This document shows, piece after piece, positions 1-7,379 of a stretch of DNA of 64,000 bases. The position numbers were made by a program, and so were the translations under genes. The stretch lies in assembly GCA_001304875.1 (NCBI GenBank), contig BBZO01000016.1, positions 1 through 64,000 on the forward strand, read 5' to 3'. Each line of letters opens with the position of its first letter. Within the stretch, counting starts at the first letter, position 1. The notes beneath the pieces were generated by a model. It was not told the origin of the DNA, searched no databases, and saw only the letters and a program-made list of their open reading frames with translations. This DNA is from Clostridia bacterium UC5.1-2E3. GTDB taxonomy: Bacteria; Bacillota; Clostridia; Lachnospirales; Lachnospiraceae.

Positions 1-399
1 TTTCGGGGCAGTTCGTCTGGTGGTTTCGGCGGCGGTGCATCCCGTGGCTTTGGAGGCGGCTCATCCAGCGGCTTCGGGGGCGGCGCATCCGGCAGCTTTG
101 GCGGCGGAGGCCGGGGGGCGCGGCGCCTGGCGGCTTCCGGTGGCTTCGGCAGTAAAACCAACGCCTACGCTACGGGACAGTCTTTTAAAACACCGGCGTT
201 CGGCAAGGCGTTTACGGTGGAGAAGCCGGAGAGCCTGGAGTACCAGGCGGGAGACCGGGTGCGCCACATCAAATTCGGCGTGGGAACTGTGGTCGATATT
301 GCGGACGGCGGAAAGGATTTTGAGGTCACCGTGGACTTCGATAAGGCGGGCCGCAAGAAAATGTTCGCATCTTTCGCAAAACTACGGAAGGAAATCTAA
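1..399 (+). CDS. pcrA: ATP-dependent DNA helicase PcrA/UvrD, C-terminal end (partial)
   Basis: Only the last 132 residues lie in the window, open from base 1 in frame 1. PcrA is a 3'-5' superfamily 1 helicase acting in repair and replication restart. The visible part is a glycine/serine/phenylalanine-rich linker (about residues 1-48 of the fragment, repeated GFGGG blocks), followed by the small C-terminal domain seen in Firmicutes PcrA: GDRVRHIKFGVGTV, then VTVDFDKAGRKKMF, ending FAKLRKEI. The helicase motifs are upstream of the window, so the assignment rests on this tail, which is characteristic. The repetitive Gly-rich linker is longer and more regular than I would expect for the family. 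Confidence 0.85.
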   Translation, partial: FRGSSSGGFGGGASRGFGGGSSSGFGGGASGSFGGGGRGARRLAASGGFGSKTNAYATGQSFKTPAFGKAFTVEKPESLEYQAGDRVRHIKFGVGTVVDIADGGKDFEVTVDFDKAGRKKMFASFAKLRKEI

Positions 400-435
400 A
401 TTTTTTCAGAAAATGGATAGTAAAATTTAGATTTT

Positions 436-446
436 GATGATATAAT
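436..446 (+). promoter_or_regulatory. Extended -10 promoter for the small membrane protein
   Basis: A TGA-TATAAT extended -10 (TG at 438-439, TATAAT at 441-446) sits about 48 bases before the next start codon. No good -35 box is visible, as is usual for extended -10 promoters. Inferred from sequence only. Confidence 0.4.
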
Positions 447-493
447 ACTATCATAATATTTCGGAAATAAGGGAAGAAAGGACGGGTTTACCT

Positions 494-788
494 ATGAATA
501 TGAACAGATTTGACAGCATGAGCGCGATGCGCTTGGCAAAGTCGAGGAGATCATGAACGCAACTAAGTTGAATGAGTTCCTTCACAGAAAAGAGGAGGAG
601 GAGAAGAAAAAACATGGATTCTCTGGATCCTTGCCATCATCGGTGTGGTAGCTGCCGTTGCCGCCATCGCTTATGGCGTATACCGCTTCTTTACTCCGGA
701 TTACTTAGAGGATTTTGAGGACGATTTTGAGGATGATTTCGACGACGACTTCTTCGAGGACGAGGACGAAGCCGAGACTGAGAAATAA
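494..788 (+). CDS. Small acidic single-pass membrane protein (two frameshifts)
   Basis: Reading through two single-base indels gives a protein of about 98 residues. It has a charged N-terminal part (ATKLNEFLHRKEEEEKKK), one hydrophobic helix (WILAIIGVVAAVAAIAYGVY) and a strikingly acidic tail (repeated EDDFEDDFDDD, ending TEK). The first break is near 530, where GATGCG needs GATGGCG. The second is in the A-run near 607-613. Small proteins of this shape commonly follow pcrA in Lachnospiraceae; the function is unknown. The helix with an acidic cytoplasmic or surface tail suggests an anchored regulator or scaffold, but that is a guess. Confidence 0.6.
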
Positions 789-808
789 GATCAGAGATGA
801 AATGAGAA

Positions 809-846
809 GAGGAGGCGCTCCTGTGTTTGGAACCGCCTCCTTTTTG
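809..846 (+). terminator. Intrinsic terminator
   Basis: GGAGGCG (811-817) pairs with CGCCTCC (834-840), followed directly by TTTTTGTT. It ends the transcript of the small membrane protein gene just before rlmD. Confidence 0.75.
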
Positions 847-875
847 TTGAGACAGAAAATGACAGAGGAGAGTTT

Positions 876-2258
876 ATGAAAAAAGGAGAGATTTACGAGG
901 GAATCGTGGAGCGCATCGATTTCCCCAACAAAGGAATCGTGACGGTGGACGGCGTGAGGGTGACGGTGAAAAATGCCCTCCCCGGCCAGAGGATCCGTTT
1001 CCTCATCAATAAAAAGAGAAGCGGTCGCTGCGAGGGCCGTCTCATGGAGGTGCTTGAGCCGTCGCCGGTGGAAAATTCCGCGATTGCCTGCACGAAGGCT
1101 GGCATTTGCGGCGGCTGTCTCTACCAGGGGATTCCCTACGAGGAGCAGCTGCGGATCAAGGAACAGCAGATCAAGGACCTGTTGGACAGCGTCTGTGAGG
1201 ATTATGAGTTCGAGGGGATCAAGGGGAGTCCACTCCATGAGGGCTACCGCAATAAGATGGAGTTTTCCTTCGGCGACGAGTACAAGGACGGCCCGCTGGC
1301 GCTGGGGATGCATAAGAGAGGGAGCTTCTACGATATTGTGACCACGCCGGACTGCCGCATCGTGCACCCGGATTTCTGCAAAATCCTGACGGAGACGCTC
1401 CAGTATTTCTCGGAGCGGGGCGTGAAGTTTTATAAGAAACTGCAGCACGAGGGCTATCTGCGCCATCTGCTGGTGCGCCGCGCGGTGAAGACCGGGGAGA
1501 TACTGGTGGCGCTGGTGACTTCGACGCAGACGGACGGACTTGACGAGGACAGGCTTCTGGAGGCGTGGAGGGAGCGGCTGTTAGCGCTCCCGCTGGACGG
1601 CGTGTTTGCGGGGATTCTTCATATTAAGAATGACAGCCTGGCGGACGTGGTGCAGAGCGACGAGACGACGGTGCTCTGGGGGCAGGACTATTTCTACGAG
1701 GAGCTTCTGGGGGTAAAGTTTAAGATATCGCCGTTTTCATTTTTCCAGACCAACTCGCTGGGGGCGGAGGTGCTCTATGAGACGGCCCGCGGCTATGTGG
1801 GGGAGACGAAGGACAAGGTGGTGTTCGATCTCTACAGCGGCACCGGAACCATCGCCCAGATCCTGGCGCCGGTGGCCTCCAAGGTCGTGGGCGTGGAGAT
1901 CGTGGAGGAGGCCGTGGAGGCCGCGCGGGAGAACGCGTCGCTCAACGGGCTTTCCAACTGTGAGTTTATCGCCGGGGACGTGCTCAAAGTGGTCGGCGAT
2001 CTCACGGACAAGCCGGATCTTATTATTCTCGACCCGCCCCGGGACGGGATCCACCCGAAGGCGCTGGAGCGGATCATCGGCTTCGGCGTGGAGCGGATGG
2101 TGTATATCTCCTGCAAGCCCACCAGCCTGGTGCGGGATCTGGCGGTGCTTAAGGAGAGAGGGTATCGGCTGGTGAAGGCCTGTGCGGTGGATATGTTTCC
2201 GGCGACGGGGAATTGTGAGACGGTGGCGCTGCTTTCGAGGGGAGCGGGAGCGATTTGA
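876..2258 (+). CDS. rlmD: 23S rRNA (uracil-5-)-methyltransferase, RlmD/RumA family
   Basis: 460 residues. SAM-dependent enzyme that methylates C5 of a uracil in 23S rRNA. An N-terminal TRAM domain covers roughly residues 1-65. Cysteines for an iron-sulfur cluster appear as CTKAGICGGC (about residue 70). The methyltransferase core has LYSGTGT (SAM-binding motif I), the catalytic-loop motif LDPPRDG and YISCKP with the nucleophilic cysteine. The start follows an AGGAGAG-like site. The annotated stop at 2256-2258 may not be the natural end: the same frame picks up a recognisable C-terminal extension downstream (see 2258-2444), so this copy seems to have lost its usual tail through indels. In the family the extended form is common in Lachnospiraceae. 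Confidence 0.92.
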   Translation: MKKGEIYEGIVERIDFPNKGIVTVDGVRVTVKNALPGQRIRFLINKKRSGRCEGRLMEVLEPSPVENSAIACTKAGICGGCLYQGIPYEEQLRIKEQQIKDLLDSVCEDYEFEGIKGSPLHEGYRNKMEFSFGDEYKDGPLALGMHKRGSFYDIVTTPDCRIVHPDFCKILTETLQYFSERGVKFYKKLQHEGYLRHLLVRRAVKTGEILVALVTSTQTDGLDEDRLLEAWRERLLALPLDGVFAGILHIKNDSLADVVQSDETTVLWGQDYFYEELLGVKFKISPFSFFQTNSLGAEVLYETARGYVGETKDKVVFDLYSGTGTIAQILAPVASKVVGVEIVEEAVEAARENASLNGLSNCEFIAGDVLKVVGDLTDKPDLIILDPPRDGIHPKALERIIGFGVERMVYISCKPTSLVRDLAVLKERGYRLVKACAVDMFPATGNCETVALLSRGAGAI

Positions 2259-2444
2259 TGGAAGTGTGTGTGGAGTTTTCGCTGGAGGATACCGGTCTAT
2301 ATATATCAAGTGAAGCGTAAGTGCGGGCTGGATGTGGGACAGAATTATAATTTGTCCAAGAAAGAGAATGAGAAAATTCCGAAATGTCCGCCAGAGAAGG
2401 AAGCGGCGATTACAGAGGCATTGAAGTTCTTTGGGATGATATGA
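2258..2444 (+). pseudogene. Decayed C-terminal extension of RlmD
   Basis: Two short frame-shifted pieces resemble the extension that normally follows RlmD in this group. In frame 2 there is VCVEFSLED. In the rlmD frame there is QVKRKCGLDVGQNYNLSKK, then CPPEKEAAITEALKFFGMI and a stop. The stretch that normally links these pieces is missing. So this looks like an internal deletion plus indels, not an independent gene. The KRKCG/CPPEKEAAI pattern is also found as a small domain in conjugative elements, so a mobile origin cannot be excluded. Confidence 0.5.
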
Positions 2445-2547
2445 ATTTTATGTTTTGAAAGTTTTTACATACCAATTTGTGAAAACCCCCTTAATGCTAC
2501 CAGTTTACATTAAATATATTTATATTTATAGTGGGTTAAATGCAGAC

Positions 2548-2590
2548 ACCGCCCCTCGATCAAATGATCGGGGGCGGTAATTTCTGCTAT
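2548..2590. terminator. Bidirectional terminator hairpin
   Basis: ACCGCCCCTCGATC, loop AAAT, then GATCGGGGGCGGT: a near-perfect GC-rich stem between the rightward rlmD region and the end of the leftward thsA-like gene. It marks the left border of the AT-rich defence island. Confidence 0.7.
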
Positions 2591-2593
2591 TGT

Positions 2594-3454
2594 TCAGCTT
2601 TTCGAGATGCGGTTAATTGAAAACTCACTGTTTCTTTTACAAATGATACGCAACTGGTGAGGGGACTTAATTTTATGAGAACTTAACCTGTATGACCAAA
2701 TCATCATATCAAGCAAATCCTGTTGTGAAATAGATGCGCCTGATCCTCCATCGAAAGATGTTGTTCCCGCTCCAAGAATTGGAACGCACACATCTTTTTC
2801 AGAGTAATAATTCTCTATTTCTTTCCACAGCTTGTCTAAACATATAAGATACTCGTCACGAGAAAAAAGCGCCCCTTGCCTTTTTCATTTAATTTTGCGA
2901 ATGCCATCAGCAAGTCATCACCATTAGGAACAATTGTTCCGGAATCATATCTTATTTTGTGTTGATATTTCGATTTGCTTCGTGCCGGTGTAATATTAGC
3001 AGATTCAATCAGCCGTTGCATGTCTAAAGTTGGGTGTAATGCTAAGTATTGCCCACAAATAGATGTAGGATTTATATCTGCTGTTTTATCGCCTATTTGT
3101 GTCGTAAAGCACTCATCAAAATTAATTACCCTCTTACAATGTTTCTTTTTGAGAAGATTACCATATTCAATTCTGATTGAATAATTCTGACCTTTGACCG
3201 TTGTCCACCACCGGAATTTTAGAAAACCCGCATATAATAATGATATTGTAATCCAACCAAAACAAAAAACATATAAGACGAGAAATGATTATATTAACGT
3301 CTTGAGCATTTAGATATGAGAGCAATTTATATTGATCAAAATAATCTTGTGATATCCATCTGTAGTTTTTAAAGAACGATTCGGGTACAAAAGTAAAAAT
3401 ACCTGTAGTAAAGGCAAATGCTAACGTTACACTTTTTTTGAGAAAATCAATCAA
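2594..3454 (-). CDS. thsA: ThsA-like effector: two membrane helices plus macro-like domain (type II Thoeris), frameshifted
   Basis: Reading through indels near 3245 and 2866 (the latter a T-run one base short) gives about 287 residues. The N-terminus has two hydrophobic segments: VTLAFAFTTGIFTFVP (about residues 9-24) and a second around residues 75-95 (LICFLFW... SLLYAGF). The remainder is a soluble domain with VINFDECFTTQIGDKTADIN, YDSGTIVPNGDDLLMAFAKL, GRFFSRDEYLICLDKLW, CVPILGAGTTSFDGGSG and LRIICKRN. I recognise this pattern as the DUF6430/ThsA-macro family, the effector of type II Thoeris. There the macro domain senses a TIR-made ADP-ribose signal and the membrane part kills the infected cell. 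The start is taken as TTG at 3454, overlapping the TIR gene's stop, with AGAGGTG upstream. The family match is from memory of motifs, not a search. Confidence 0.7.
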
Positions 3455-4058
3455 AAGCCAAGCACCTCTTTTATGTAGAAATAGTCCCCTACTTTTCTCC
3501 CATATGAATCGTATCTCCAAAACGGTTTTGCATGATTCTCATAGCCATTCATATATGCAGGAAGCCAGTTTATTTCTTTTCGTGTCGAATTGTAGACAAT
3601 AATGATTGTTTTTTTCTTTCTTTTTAGCTTGTTCAAATTCGTGGCGAAGATAGGAATATCCATTTATATTACCAAAATCGTCATCTTCGCTAGGCGTGGA
3701 AGTACTGAAAACTTTGCATGACTTAATGCCATTTACATTTTGCTTATATGGTGTACAGAAACACTGACCTTGAATTTTAGCTGCACGTTCGCACCCACTT
3801 CCTGCTGTGCGAGCTCTAGTCATGTCACCAACAACGAAAAGTACCGCAGAAGAAGCGTTGATTTGACGGTTAAATTCTGCTTTTAAATCACAGATACGAC
3901 AATCACTTTCATTGGCCACGCTGCCGGACACCACTTTTGACATATCAATAAATCGATTTATGGAGGCTATCATTCCCCCACTTGTTTAATTCATTGACTA
4001 CATCTTGATCTCCGTTTAAACGATCATAGTCGGCACTGATATAAACCTGTTTGCGCAT
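3451..4058 (-). CDS. thsB: ThsB-like TIR-domain protein (type II Thoeris sensor), frameshifted
   Basis: About 202 residues after correcting one extra base near 3955 and a short A-run near 3620. It begins RKQVYISADYDRLNGD (beta-strand A of a TIR-like fold), followed by INASSAVLFVVGDMTR. Near residue 145 is YSYLRHEFEQAKKK, where the glutamate of RHEFE aligns by position with the TIR catalytic glutamate, then TIIIVYNSTRKE. Between the strands is a cysteine-containing insert (CRIC, GCER, QCFC, SCK). In Thoeris, ThsB proteins sense phage and use NAD+ to make a nucleotide signal for ThsA. The gene starts 26 bases after the methylase stop with a GGAG site and overlaps thsA by four bases, so the three genes look like one operon. 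Confidence 0.72.
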
Positions 4059-4084
4059 GTTCTTTAATCTCCTTTCAGGGTATT

Positions 4085-4942
4085 TTACCAAGTAAGTAAA
4101 AGTTGGTCGTCTACTTTTTTATCTTTCATTTCTTTTCCATTATTTTGCAAACGATCAATCATAGATGTTCCACAATTCACAAGAAATTTTCGCTCAAACA
4201 ATCCACTAGGCGGTGTTACAGAAATATCCTTTTTCTTTGAATCACGCAATCCGTTAATTGACAGCATAACTTTTGCACCGCGATCTTTGCATTCAGCAAT
4301 CATTTTCCATAGAGTATCGATATCAAAGTTTTGGGCACCGTATATGATACTTTGTGAATGTGTATATGGAGGATCACAATATACAACATCACCTTCTTTT
4401 AGGTTTTTTCATAGACTCTATATAGCTTTCACATGTGAATGATGCTTTTTGCAATAAATTATGCCATTGAGTGATGCGACTTTCAAATGTTTCTGGACTA
4501 ATTGGCTTATGTGGGCCTCTCGGTGTACTCATATAACCATCGGCTTTTCGAAACCGAATAACACCAGAATAACAGGTTCTCGATAATAAAACAAAATCGC
4601 ATGGATTATGTTCCGTATTAAAGCGATCTCTAATTTCATCATACTTCTTTATTGGGTTTTGATAATATTCAGAGATTTCTTTTTATAGTATTCAACTATG
4701 ATTTGCGGATTCTCCTTTGTTATGTTGAAGATATCAATTAAAAAGGGCAATATGTCACTGCCATATGCATAATCAAAATGAGGAAACAGCATCGTTTCAT
4801 CGGCATGAAGAAGTTCTGCCATTACTGCACCACTTCCCAAAAATGGTTCATAATAGTTATTAAAGCTAGAGGGCATATATGAAATAATCGTTTCTGCGAA
4901 ACGCTGTTTATTTCCTATCCATTTTAACAAAGCTGGTATCAA
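4085..4942 (-). CDS. D12-class DNA adenine-N6 methyltransferase (Dam/DpnM type), frameshifted
   Basis: About 285 residues once two A-run errors are corrected (one A missing near 4681, one extra near 4405). The N-terminus KWIGNKQRFAETI and YYEPFLGSGAV is the FxGxG SAM-binding motif. VVYCDPPYTHS is the catalytic DPPY motif, in the C-terminal third as in alpha-type Dam enzymes. The middle carries the target-recognition region (RTCYSGVIRF). It would protect host DNA from the restriction enzyme encoded divergently at 5249. GATC specificity is typical for this branch but is not proven here. The start ATG at 4942 lies about 35 bases from the C-box palindromes. Confidence 0.85.
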
Positions 4943-4968
4943 AATATTAACTCCATTTCGTAACTTAT

Positions 4969-5004
4969 AGTCTGTAGACCTATAGTCTACGGTGTTATTA
5001 TAAT
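4969..5004. promoter_or_regulatory. C-box operator pair and -10 in the methylase/C-protein divergent region
   Basis: Two overlapping palindromes lie between the methylase and the C-protein gene. GTCT-GT-AGAC is at 4970-4979 and GTAGAC-CTATA-GTCTAC is at 4974-4990. They occupy the -35 zone of the rightward TATAAT at 4999-5004. This layout fits the tandem operators (C-boxes) bound by controller proteins of restriction-modification systems, which first activate and later repress transcription. The same DNA would also lie upstream of the leftward methylase-thsB-thsA operon. Confidence 0.6.
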
Positions 5005-5028
5005 GAATAAGATGGGAGGTGTCAAGTC

Positions 5029-5262
5029 ATGCAAAAAGATTTGCTATTTGTTTTCGGACATACTATCCGCAGGCTTAGACTTTCAAAAGATATATCACAG
5101 GAAAAATTCGCTGATATGTGTAATTTGCACCGCACATATATCAGTGATATAGAGCTAGGGAAAAGAAATGTTTCTCTTGAAAATATTGGAAAAATCGCAG
5201 AGGCGCTTGATATTTGCATTTCAGATCTTTTTAAGGAGGTTGAAAACAATGCAGGCATTTAA
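5029..5262 (+). CDS. XRE-family controller (C) protein of a restriction-modification system
   Basis: 77 residues, all one helix-turn-helix domain: IRRLRLSKDISQEKFADMC (helices 1-2), LHRTYISDIELGKRNVS (recognition helix) and LENIGKIAEALDICISDLF. Size and pattern match C proteins, which set the delay between methylase and endonuclease expression. A GGGAGGTG site precedes the ATG. It overlaps the endonuclease start by 14 bases, the usual C-R arrangement, so translation is probably coupled. Confidence 0.8.
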   Translation: MQKDLLFVFGHTIRRLRLSKDISQEKFADMCNLHRTYISDIELGKRNVSLENIGKIAEALDICISDLFKEVENNAGI

Positions 5263-6094
5263 CACATTTAAAGATATGGACGCTTCTTTCTGGGCGGTTG
5301 TAAGATTTGTTTCTGAAAACCTTGGTTATACAGAACGGGGCGAAGGGATTGTCAAGAAGTATCCGATTGATACAATTAGAGTTTTGTGCAAAGAACACGG
5401 CATAAATGCATCAGAGAAAATGATTGCTAGTGTTGCTCAATATTCAAAAATGCGTGCCGACTTGTTAAATAGATTTGTTGAAAAAATGCTCATGGATGCG
5501 CAAACAGCAAGCGAAGAATTTCGACATTGGGAAATGATTCACCGAGTTGGAAATTATTATTGCAAGCTCCCCCTAAATAAAACAAAAGGGAGCAATGAAA
5601 CAAACTGCTTTTTTACAGCAATTATAAATATAATTGCAGAGAAAACCATAAGAGAAATTACTGGTAATAGTCATTCTCTAGGCTTTGATGATGATCCGCG
5701 CAGCTTAGTGTATATTTGGGATAATGAAGGTCGAATAATAGGTGCTTCATCACGGCGCTTTGATGGCGCATATCCAAGCATAGAGAACCCTAAATTGGTC
5801 TGGGAAATTAAAGAGTATTATTATGCCACAACATTTGGAAGTAGAGTTGCTGATGGTGTCTATGAAACACAATTAGACGGCTTTGAATTTAAAGAACTGT
5901 ATGAGAGAACTGGTAGAAAAGTATATCATGTGCTATTCATTGATGCTTACAGAACATGGTGGGTTCAAGGCAAGTCATATCTCTGCCGTCTGGTTGATGC
6001 AATGAATTCTGGCATTGTTGATGAAGTTATTGTTGGGCGAGAAGTTATTACCCGTTGGCCTGAGCTTTTGCGTTCAATTATTGAAGAACAGTAA
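5249..6094 (+). CDS. Candidate type II restriction endonuclease (PD-(D/E)XK fold)
   Basis: 281 residues starting at ATG 5249, which has an AAGGAGGT site ending nine bases upstream. An earlier in-frame ATG at 5168 lies inside the C gene and is unlikely. The C-terminal half has FDGAYPSIENPKLVWEIKEY, an arrangement of acidic residues followed by E-I-K on a beta strand that fits a PD-(D/E)XK nuclease, then TTFGSRVADGVYETQLDG, KVYHVLFIDAYRTWW and a final helix. Position next to a C protein and opposite a DNA adenine methylase is the main argument. The N-terminal 130 residues are helical with no motif I know and may bind DNA. Cut site unknown. Confidence 0.6.
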   Translation: MQAFNTFKDMDASFWAVVRFVSENLGYTERGEGIVKKYPIDTIRVLCKEHGINASEKMIASVAQYSKMRADLLNRFVEKMLMDAQTASEEFRHWEMIHRVGNYYCKLPLNKTKGSNETNCFFTAIINIIAEKTIREITGNSHSLGFDDDPRSLVYIWDNEGRIIGASSRRFDGAYPSIENPKLVWEIKEYYYATTFGSRVADGVYETQLDGFEFKELYERTGRKVYHVLFIDAYRTWWVQGKSYLCRLVDAMNSGIVDEVIVGREVITRWPELLRSIIEEQ

Positions 6095-6180
6095 GTGGTG
6101 GTATAGATACTCAGCGATTTGCTGTGGAGAGATAAAGGATCTGCTTGCAACATAACACGCCTATATTAATCTACATAAAA

Positions 6181-6242
6181 TGCAAATCTTGCGGATCTCA
6201 TTCCTTTATTTGGAGCTGATATCTGCAAGATTTGTGTTTTAG
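6181..6242 (+). terminator. Terminator-like inverted repeat after the endonuclease gene
   Basis: CAAATCTTGC (6183-6192) pairs with GCAAGATTTG (6225-6234), followed by TGTTTT. The loop is long (32 bases). It closes the defence island on the right. Confidence 0.45.
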
Positions 6243-6306
6243 GAGTCCGTGAAATACGTAAATTGGAGTGGATTTCAATCACAGTGGTTATAAAAATAGG
6301 AGGTGT

Positions 6307-6470
6307 CCAGAGGGACATAGTTCCATTGGCTCTGGGTCAGCCAATAGGGGCGAGTAGCATCCCTGTTGGCAAGGGGATTCAAAGGGGAACAGCGTTCTCC
6401 TTTGTCTGGGGTGTTCAGAGGGGATAGAGCTCCCCTTTGACCGGAAGAATCCAAAGAAACCGGCGGTTTC
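6307..6470. repeat. Array of five consecutive stem-loops next to oriT
   Basis: No gene is seen here; instead five inverted repeats follow one another. Stem 1: CCAGAG / CTCTGG at 6307-6335. Stem 2: GCCAATAGGG / CCCTGTTGGC at 6340-6370. Stem 3: CAAAGGGGAAC / GTTCTCCTTTG at 6380-6404 with a 3-base loop. Stem 4: TCAGAGGGGA / TCCCCTTTGA at 6415-6440. Stem 5: GAAACC / GGTTTC at 6456-6470. Stems 2-4 each contain one G-T wobble and share an AAGGGG or AGGGGA core. They end five bases before the oriT hairpin. Such structure suits single-stranded DNA biology (accessory relaxase sites or a second-strand origin). Confidence 0.6.
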
Positions 6471-6474
6471 GTGG

Positions 6475-6515
6475 CACACGACTTTCAAGGAAAGTCTAGT
6501 GTGTTATACCTTTGC
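6475..6515 (+). other. oriT: MOBV-type origin of transfer (oriT) with nic site
   Basis: CACAC-GACTTTC-AAG-GAAAGTC-TA-GTGTG then TTATACCTTTGC. This matches the layout of the pMV158 oriT (an inverted repeat, TAGTGTG, nick, TTATAC), whose relaxase MobM is of the same MOBV family as the one encoded at 11029. By analogy the nick falls between G6503 and T6504. It lies about 4.5 kb from the relaxase gene, not directly beside it. Confidence 0.8.
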
Positions 6516-6710
6516 TCCCGTCTGACGTCGAAAGGGGCTGACTGCGCTATCTTCTGTGCGAGCAGATAGAGGCAGGCAGACGCTTTCCGGCGGCAGTAGG
6601 ACAGGCGGATTTTGTGACACGGTGTTGACACAAATGCAGGATTTTGAGAAAATCCGACTGGACGGAGAAGGGGGCAAAGGTATATGTAAGACCCTCGTCC
6701 CGCCGCAGCG
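6516..6710. other. Non-coding stretch with hairpins
   Basis: I see no convincing gene. Two further perfect inverted repeats occur: CTATCT / AGATAG at about 6546-6568 and GGATTTT-GAG-AAAATCC at about 6639-6655. It separates oriT from the sigma-factor remnant and may hold its 3' end signals. Confidence 0.4.
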
Positions 6711-7379
6711 TCACGCTCTAATACCACCACGCAACTCCAGCCAGAGATTATCCAAAGCCAGCACTTCGGTTGACCTTGCCCGGCTTTCGCTGAGATGGAA
6801 GTGCAGCGCTGTTCCCACAAGTGGATGCTCCATATCATCCTCAAAGCCGAATCGGTACAGAAGATATACCTGTTCCCGCTCCGATATGCGTCGCAGCCCT
6901 TCATACAGTTCTCTACGGCTTTCTTATTCTATCATCATCTTTTCTGGCTCTGACGAATAGGGATCGGCAATCAGATCGGAGCGCTGCATGGAATCCTCGC
7001 CGGGGAGCAGCTCATCCAAATTGATCCGCTTCATCGGGATACCATCTTTATCGGATTGCATCCGTTGCTCAAAGGCCGAAAAAGCAGTGGAGATTAAATC
7101 CATCATGGCATTGCGGATGGCTGGCCCAGCGTACGTGAGAAATTTTATTTTTTTATCGGGGTCATACCGGGAGATTGTCCGAAGCAAGTTGATACTTCCC
7201 TCTTGAATCAGGTCATCACGGTCGATCCCCAGTTCACTGTTTTCGAGGTTGTTGCTGATGTACAACTCGTTTGCGGTTTTTCGGATATACCCCAGATTGT
7301 TCCGCACCAATTGCTCTTGTGCCTGCACATCACCCTTTTGGGCCAGAACGCAGAGCTGTTCATTTGTCATCTTTTTCAT
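6711..7379 (-). pseudogene. Sigma-70-like factor of the mobile element, broken by an in-frame stop
   Basis: The first 151 residues hold sigma region 2 (VRNNLGYIRKTANEL, DRDDLIQEGSINLLRTI, KFLTYAGPAIRNAMMD). A TAA at 6924-6926 then interrupts the frame. The same frame continues without shift into a clear region 4 (LRRISEREQVYLLYRFGF, HLSESRARSTEV) and stops at 6711. So a single substitution (for example CAA to TAA) separates the two DNA-binding halves, unlike the indels elsewhere in the window. Sigma-like proteins of this kind are common in Clostridial conjugative and mobilizable elements. The start overlaps the end of the upstream regulator by 20 bases. Confidence 0.7.
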
